Source: Cyclobacteriaceae bacterium YHN15
Lineage (GTDB): Bacteria; Bacteroidota; Bacteroidia; Cytophagales; Cyclobacteriaceae
Assembly (NCBI GenBank): GCA_003797895.1
Contig: RKQB01000007.1
Coordinates: forward strand, 186,001 to 250,000
Reading direction: 5' to 3'
Length of the DNA stretch: 64,000 nucleotides
Part shown: piece by piece, positions 60,485-64,000 of the stretch
Numbering within the stretch: the stretch's first letter is position 1
How the letters are laid out: each line of letters starts with the position of its first letter
The notes under the pieces: model-generated
The model's database searches: none
What the model saw: the letters and a program-made list of their open reading frames with translations, nothing else
What the model was told of the DNA's origin: nothing
Translations under genes and position numbers: made by a program

Positions 60485-61057
60485 TCATCTGACTTCCCAT
60501 TTTTCAATATACTTTGGTTCAAAAGCAGCCATTTTATCAAGAATTTCAGAGGGATTATCGCCGACTATCAATAAATCCATTTGTGCCTGATGCAAAAATC
60601 CTTCCTGAACTGCATGCTGCAAAAATAATAGAAGGCCATCATAATATCCACCCACATTATATAAAGCCAATGGCTTTTGTATATAGGCCAACTGATTCAA
60701 CGTCATAATCTCAAATAATTCCTCAAAAGTGCCTATTCCACCAGGCATAGCAATAAAACCATCTCCCTTTTCAGCCATCAACCACTTCCTGTCCCTCATC
60801 GTTTCCACTACAGTCAGCTCTGTACACCCTTTGTGTGCCACTTCAATATCTACCAACTTCTTGGGAATAATTCCATATACCTCCATACCTGACGCCAGCA
60901 TGGCATCTGCAATCACACCCATCAGACCTACATTTCCAGCTCCATACACCAATGATAATTTCCTTTTGATCATTTCATTTGCCAGTGCCAAAGCCCCATC
61001 CGAATAGGTTAGCTTTTTCCCTTTATTGGAGCCACAGTAAACAGTTATTTTTTTCAT
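60485..61057 (-). CDS. LOG-family phosphoribohydrolase (TIGR00730)
   Basis: The family releases the base from N6-modified AMP (cytokinin-type) or other nucleoside monophosphates. The hallmark AMPGGIGTFEELFEIMTLNQ is present, with VYCGSNKG at the N-terminus. I start at ATG 61057 (MKKITVYCGSN), the family's usual beginning; an extension to 61117 would run through the terminator of the preceding gene. About 190 residues. It converges on the fRMsr gene. Confidence 0.88.
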   Translation of the reverse strand: MKKITVYCGSNKGKKLTYSDGALALANEMIKRKLSLVYGAGNVGLMGVIADAMLASGMEVYGIIPKKLVDIEVAHKGCTELTVVETMRDRKWLMAEKGDGFIAMPGGIGTFEELFEIMTLNQLAYIQKPLALYNVGGYYDGLLLFLQHAVQEGFLHQAQMDLLIVGDNPSEILDKMAAFEPKYIEKWEVR

Positions 61058-61072
61058 AAAGGTAAAGTTATA

Positions 61073-61106
61073 AAAAGAGGCTGTTTCATAAATAGAAACA
61101 GCCTTC
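61073..61106 (-). terminator. Terminator of the coiled-coil gene upstream of the LOG gene
   Basis: GGCTGTTTC and GAAACAGCC (61079-61087 and 61095-61103) form a 9-bp stem with a seven-base loop. Read on the minus strand it is followed by TCTTTTTAT, so it ends transcription of the gene at 61216-61803 just before the LOG start. Confidence 0.75.
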
Positions 61107-61215
61107 ATTTTATTCAAGCGATATCTGAATCAAATTTCTTTCAGTTAAATATTAGGTGCTTGCTTTATCTGATTTATAATATAGCCTCTAAATTTTTTTT
61201 ATGACCCATCAGGAT

Positions 61216-61803
61216 TTAAATGATTTTTTGGTTGAGTGCATCCACCAATTCTCTTTTTAGTTTTCTTTCTCTTTCCAACGTGTTTTTCCTGTGCTGGTCA
61301 AATTCCTCCCTGGTTTCTTCCAAATCTTTTCTCGCCTTGGAGATCACTTTATGACTTTGGCTATATTGATATAAGAAAAACAAAAATGCCCCCAAGAGAC
61401 CAAGTACAATGGTCCACATCAAACTACTGTAAGCAGACTTATGAATGGGTATGCCCAAAAATGAAAAGCTATCCCTCGCTTCTTCAGCTTTTAGCAATTC
61501 TTCCTGAACTTCTGAAATCTGAGCTTCCAACTTTGCTATCTGCTCCCGATTTTGTTTTAAATCAATATTGATACTGGCCAATTCATCTTTAAAGACATTC
61601 AAAGAATCTGTTACATTTTTCCTTAGTCTATCCAGGTTTGCCTTTTTTACGACCTTGAACTCCTGATAATTATTTGATACAGAATTTAAATAATCAAATT
61701 GACTGGAAATGGTACCACTGTTTAATGACCCTTCTTCTTGGGCAGATAAGCCTCCATTAAGACTAAAAAAAGCAATAATTACAATAAGTAGGTAATTTTT
61801 CAT
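61216..61803 (-). CDS. Exported coiled-coil protein with one membrane segment
   Basis: I do not recognise a family. The protein of about 195 residues starts at ATG 61803 with a signal peptide (KNYLLIVIIAFFSLNGGLSA). A long coiled coil follows (residues about 40-95, KEDELASINIDLKQN-like heptads), then a membrane segment (SLMWTIVLGLLGAFLFFLYQ) and a second coiled coil to the end (EETREEFDQHRKNTLERE). It might scaffold an envelope complex. Single gene with its own terminator. Confidence 0.6.
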   Translation of the reverse strand: MKNYLLIVIIAFFSLNGGLSAQEEGSLNSGTISSQFDYLNSVSNNYQEFKVVKKANLDRLRKNVTDSLNVFKDELASINIDLKQNREQIAKLEAQISEVQEELLKAEEARDSFSFLGIPIHKSAYSSLMWTIVLGLLGAFLFFLYQYSQSHKVISKARKDLEETREEFDQHRKNTLERERKLKRELVDALNQKII

Positions 61804-62101
61804 TAGCAATAAGTGGATTTAGTATATTATAGCTATTCTTTGTTTCAGAACTTGGATTGTTTTTATAAGCTTATCAATAAATATGCCCTTTTTGAATGAA
61901 ATTAACAAAAATTTGAAGAAAAAAAGTGCATTTTTTGAAGAAAATATAATAAAATTCAATTTTATGCTTATCAATAGACAATTTTAATATTTGTAATTCA
62001 GGGCATTATCAACAGGAGTTGATTTTCCCAAAAAGTATTATTTTTCGGGAAATAAATCTTATATTCCTTGATAAAAAAATCAGAAAAAGCCCAAATCAGA
62101 A

Positions 62102-62491
62102 ATGAACTCATCCTTGTTTTTAGATATTGCCGACTATTTTTTTCTGATCTTTCATTCATCATTGATTATGTTCAATTTATTTGCCTGGATCTGGAAGCCG
62201 CTACGTAAATGGCATCTACTTACAATATCCCTGACTTTTATTTCGTGGATTTTTTTGGGAATTTGGTACGGGTGGGGATATTGTCCATTGACTGATTGGC
62301 ATTGGGAAATCTTAAGAAAAAAAGGGATAACGGGTCTGCCAAATTCCTATATCAGTTATTTACTGGAAAGGTTACTTGGAATAAACCTGCCCCCTCAAGT
62401 GGTTGACATTTTGACCCTTAGTTTAGCTTTCATGGCATTGCTTGTTTCTTTATTTGTCAATTTCCGGAAAAAGAAGGCCAAAAATGACTGA
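62102..62491 (+). CDS. DUF2784-family membrane protein
   Basis: This 129-residue protein has about four hydrophobic segments and the CPLTDWHWEILRKKG stretch that marks DUF2784. The function of the family is unknown. It is preceded by a 298-bp A/T-rich interval in which I find no gene, and followed 48 bp later by the TPR gene. Confidence 0.75.
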   Translation: MNSSLFLDIADYFFLIFHSSLIMFNLFAWIWKPLRKWHLLTISLTFISWIFLGIWYGWGYCPLTDWHWEILRKKGITGLPNSYISYLLERLLGINLPPQVVDILTLSLAFMALLVSLFVNFRKKKAKND

Positions 62492-62539
62492 GCTTAAAGA
62501 TTGGAACATACTTCCTGTTTTTTCCTTTATATTTAAATC

Positions 62540-63739
62540 ATGAGAGTTAAATTGATGTTTTGGCTACTTCTAATCTTCCAGGCCAACGCAAATGCCCAAT
62601 ACCAAAAAATAGATAAACGGATTGAAGATGCCCTTAAAACATGGGAATCAGGAAATGATCTAGAAGCCTACCATATTTTTAGCGAAATTATAAGGGATAG
62701 ACCATTTTTTGCCGAAGCTTATTTTTATCGGGCCCTGGTCAGCGAAAATGCCGGAGATCTTCAGGGAGCTTTGTTGGATTATAATATCCAACTTGAACTT
62801 GATCCAAACAATAGGGAGGGAACATTTGCGAGAGGTTTATTAAGGTACAAACTACAACTCTACGACCAGGCCAAAACAGATTTTAAAAATCTCCTATTCA
62901 TGCCAAAAGGTGAAACCAGAACTATACTATACCAAAGGCCTTCCTATCAAACCGGGGTCAGTGATATTCTGACCCAACAAAGTAGACAGGATGATTTGAT
63001 TTATTTCCATTTAGGTTTAGCAAGCATAGGCTCAGAGGAATATCTTGATGCCATACAAAGCTTCAATCAAGCTTTGAAATTTGACCAGTTCAACCCTGAC
63101 TATTTGTTGAACAGAGGAAGAGCGAAAAAAATGGCTGGAATGACCGAATCGGCTGAAGAGGATTTTTTACTTGCCCTTGCAATTGACCCTTACCATCCAA
63201 AGGGCCACCAATTGTTGGGGGAATTAGCGAGGGAAAGTGGAAACTTTCAAAAGGCAGAAGAATATTACTCTAAATCTATAGCAGAGGAACCTGAATTTAT
63301 TTTACCCTACAAACAAAGGGGGTACCAAAGGTTAATTGGAGGTCAATACGAAGCGGCATTGGAGGATTTTGAAGAAGTGATTTCCCTTCAGCCCAATGAT
63401 GTGGAAACATTGATCCTAAGGGGCAATGTCCTGGAAAAAATGGGGAATTGGGAATTGGCTATGAGGGATTATGAAAAAGTGCTTGATTTAGAATCAACCA
63501 ATGCAAAAGCCTATTTTGGAAAAGGAAACGTACATTACCAAAATAATGATTTTGAACAAGCCATTGGGGCTTATACACTCGCTATCTACTATCAAGAGGG
63601 ATTTGGGGAAGCTTATTATCAAAGAGGGATTTCAAATTATAGGTTGGACAATAAAAATTTAGCCTGTCAGGATTTGATAGAGGCCATGCAACATGATATT
63701 GAAGCTGCTAAGGTCGGTTTTAACAAAATTTGTCACTAA
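62540..63739 (+). CDS. Exported TPR-repeat protein
   Basis: This 399-residue protein has a signal peptide (KLMFWLLLIFQANANAQ) and about nine tetratricopeptide repeats from residue 30 to the end, recognisable by repeated A-x-x-x-Y/A-x-x-x-A-L-x-x-D patterns such as AYFYRALVSENAGDLQGALLD and the closing AYYQRGISNYRLDN. TPR proteins bind other proteins; partner and role are unknown. The periplasmic location follows from the signal peptide. Confidence 0.8.
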   Translation: MRVKLMFWLLLIFQANANAQYQKIDKRIEDALKTWESGNDLEAYHIFSEIIRDRPFFAEAYFYRALVSENAGDLQGALLDYNIQLELDPNNREGTFARGLLRYKLQLYDQAKTDFKNLLFMPKGETRTILYQRPSYQTGVSDILTQQSRQDDLIYFHLGLASIGSEEYLDAIQSFNQALKFDQFNPDYLLNRGRAKKMAGMTESAEEDFLLALAIDPYHPKGHQLLGELARESGNFQKAEEYYSKSIAEEPEFILPYKQRGYQRLIGGQYEAALEDFEEVISLQPNDVETLILRGNVLEKMGNWELAMRDYEKVLDLESTNAKAYFGKGNVHYQNNDFEQAIGAYTLAIYYQEGFGEAYYQRGISNYRLDNKNLACQDLIEAMQHDIEAAKVGFNKICH

Positions 63740-63920
63740 AATCCCCCTTTTTAAATAACCTCTTTGATTTTCATCGGAAATTTAATTTCCAATTTATCAA
63801 TCCAGACACTATTTGAAAGTTAATATTTTACGATTCATCAATTTATCATGTATATTTTTAAATATAATGTATTTTTTATATTATTTATTTACAAATATTT
63901 TAATAAAAAGAATGTTTTAT

Positions 63921-63928
63921 TAACTTTG
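63921..63928 (+). promoter_or_regulatory. Candidate -7 box ahead of the right-edge tRNA-like sequence
   Basis: TAACTTTG matches TAnnTTTG. Transcription would start near 63935 and enter the sequence at 63962. No -33 match is evident. From 63740 to here the DNA is very A/T-rich and has no gene. Confidence 0.4.
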
Positions 63929-63961
63929 AATTATCAAAAAAGACAAAAGGTCTTCACATAC

Positions 63962-64000
63962 TGTAGGATGTTGAAACTGGCAGACAAGCCCTCCTGTCTC
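63962..64000 (+). tRNA. Possible 5' half of a class-II-like tRNA, cut by the window edge
   Basis: TGTAGGA could be the acceptor strand, followed by TG, a three-pair D stem TTG/CAA and the loop AAACTGGCAGA, which is the leucine-type D arm. Then comes GCCCTCCTGTCTC, in which a CCCTC stem would place GTC at the anticodon. The second half is off the window, so neither fold nor identity can be verified. Confidence 0.35.

Overview
The window looks like a chromosome segment of a Bacteroidota bacterium, most likely order Cytophagales (Cyclobacteriaceae-like). This rests on several promoters of the Bacteroidota type (TTTG, about 20 nt, TAnnTTTG), few recognisable Shine-Dalgarno sites, several TTG/GTG starts, and family content: a long type-2-like IleRS, tandem DUF4382 lipoproteins, CotH-like proteins, a DUF885 peptidase and a KtrAB-type potassium system. 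The genus cannot be fixed from sequence alone.

Layout. (1) 1-703: the 5' end of era, then the initiator tRNA-Met gene with its own promoter and terminator, followed by a decayed second copy of the tRNA 3' half. (2) 834-12071: a same-strand defence island directly downstream of the tRNA. It holds a type IIG restriction-modification gene with an in-frame palindrome-flanked DUF559 nuclease module, a small unknown gene, an HNH nuclease, a DUF262-DUF1524-DUF4268 (GmrSD-type) protein, a HigBA toxin-antitoxin pair and an AAA ATPase/RloB pair resembling AbiL. It ends at the wreck of a Fic gene. (3) 12675-21884: MobA, then a minus-strand NAD-linked molybdenum formate dehydrogenase operon (fdhD, a NuoE/F-like beta subunit, the alpha subunit). 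A second Fic gene with a homopolymer frameshift and a sterol-desaturase-like membrane enzyme follow. (4) 22413-26820: a formylglycine-generating-enzyme lipoprotein, a HEPN-motif protein and an ECF sigma operon. (5) 26859-36950: a minus-strand trans-4-hydroxy-L-proline catabolic region (epimerase, D-hydroxyproline dehydrogenase, deaminase, ketoglutarate-semialdehyde dehydrogenase) with a divergent AraC regulator. It is interrupted by two CotH-like paralogues, a bestrophin-like protein and a VapBC pair. (6) 37092-41445: three tandem small paralogues, the middle one broken, a DUF885 peptidase, an outer-membrane-protein remnant and a DinB-like protein. (7) 41678-64000: mostly core genes: ileS-lspA, ktrB-ktrA facing a Kv-like channel, MFS, SulP and TauE/SafE transporters, SlyD, an oxidoreductase, dgt, two DUF4382 lipoproteins leading into ribD and fRMsr, a LOG protein, small membrane proteins, a TPR protein and a tRNA-like sequence cut by the right edge.

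The most unusual signal is the in-frame DUF559 module (about 2415-3033) inside the restriction-modification gene. It is bounded by GC-rich double-hairpin repeats, and a third repeat sits 600 bp downstream of the second with 122 bp identical. It looks like a protein-tolerated mobile palindromic element carrying its own nuclease. Other points are a matching 29-bp palindrome at the start codons of both Fic loci, three genes reduced by internal deletion, and a family of intergenic hairpin arrays with GAA/TTC triloops.
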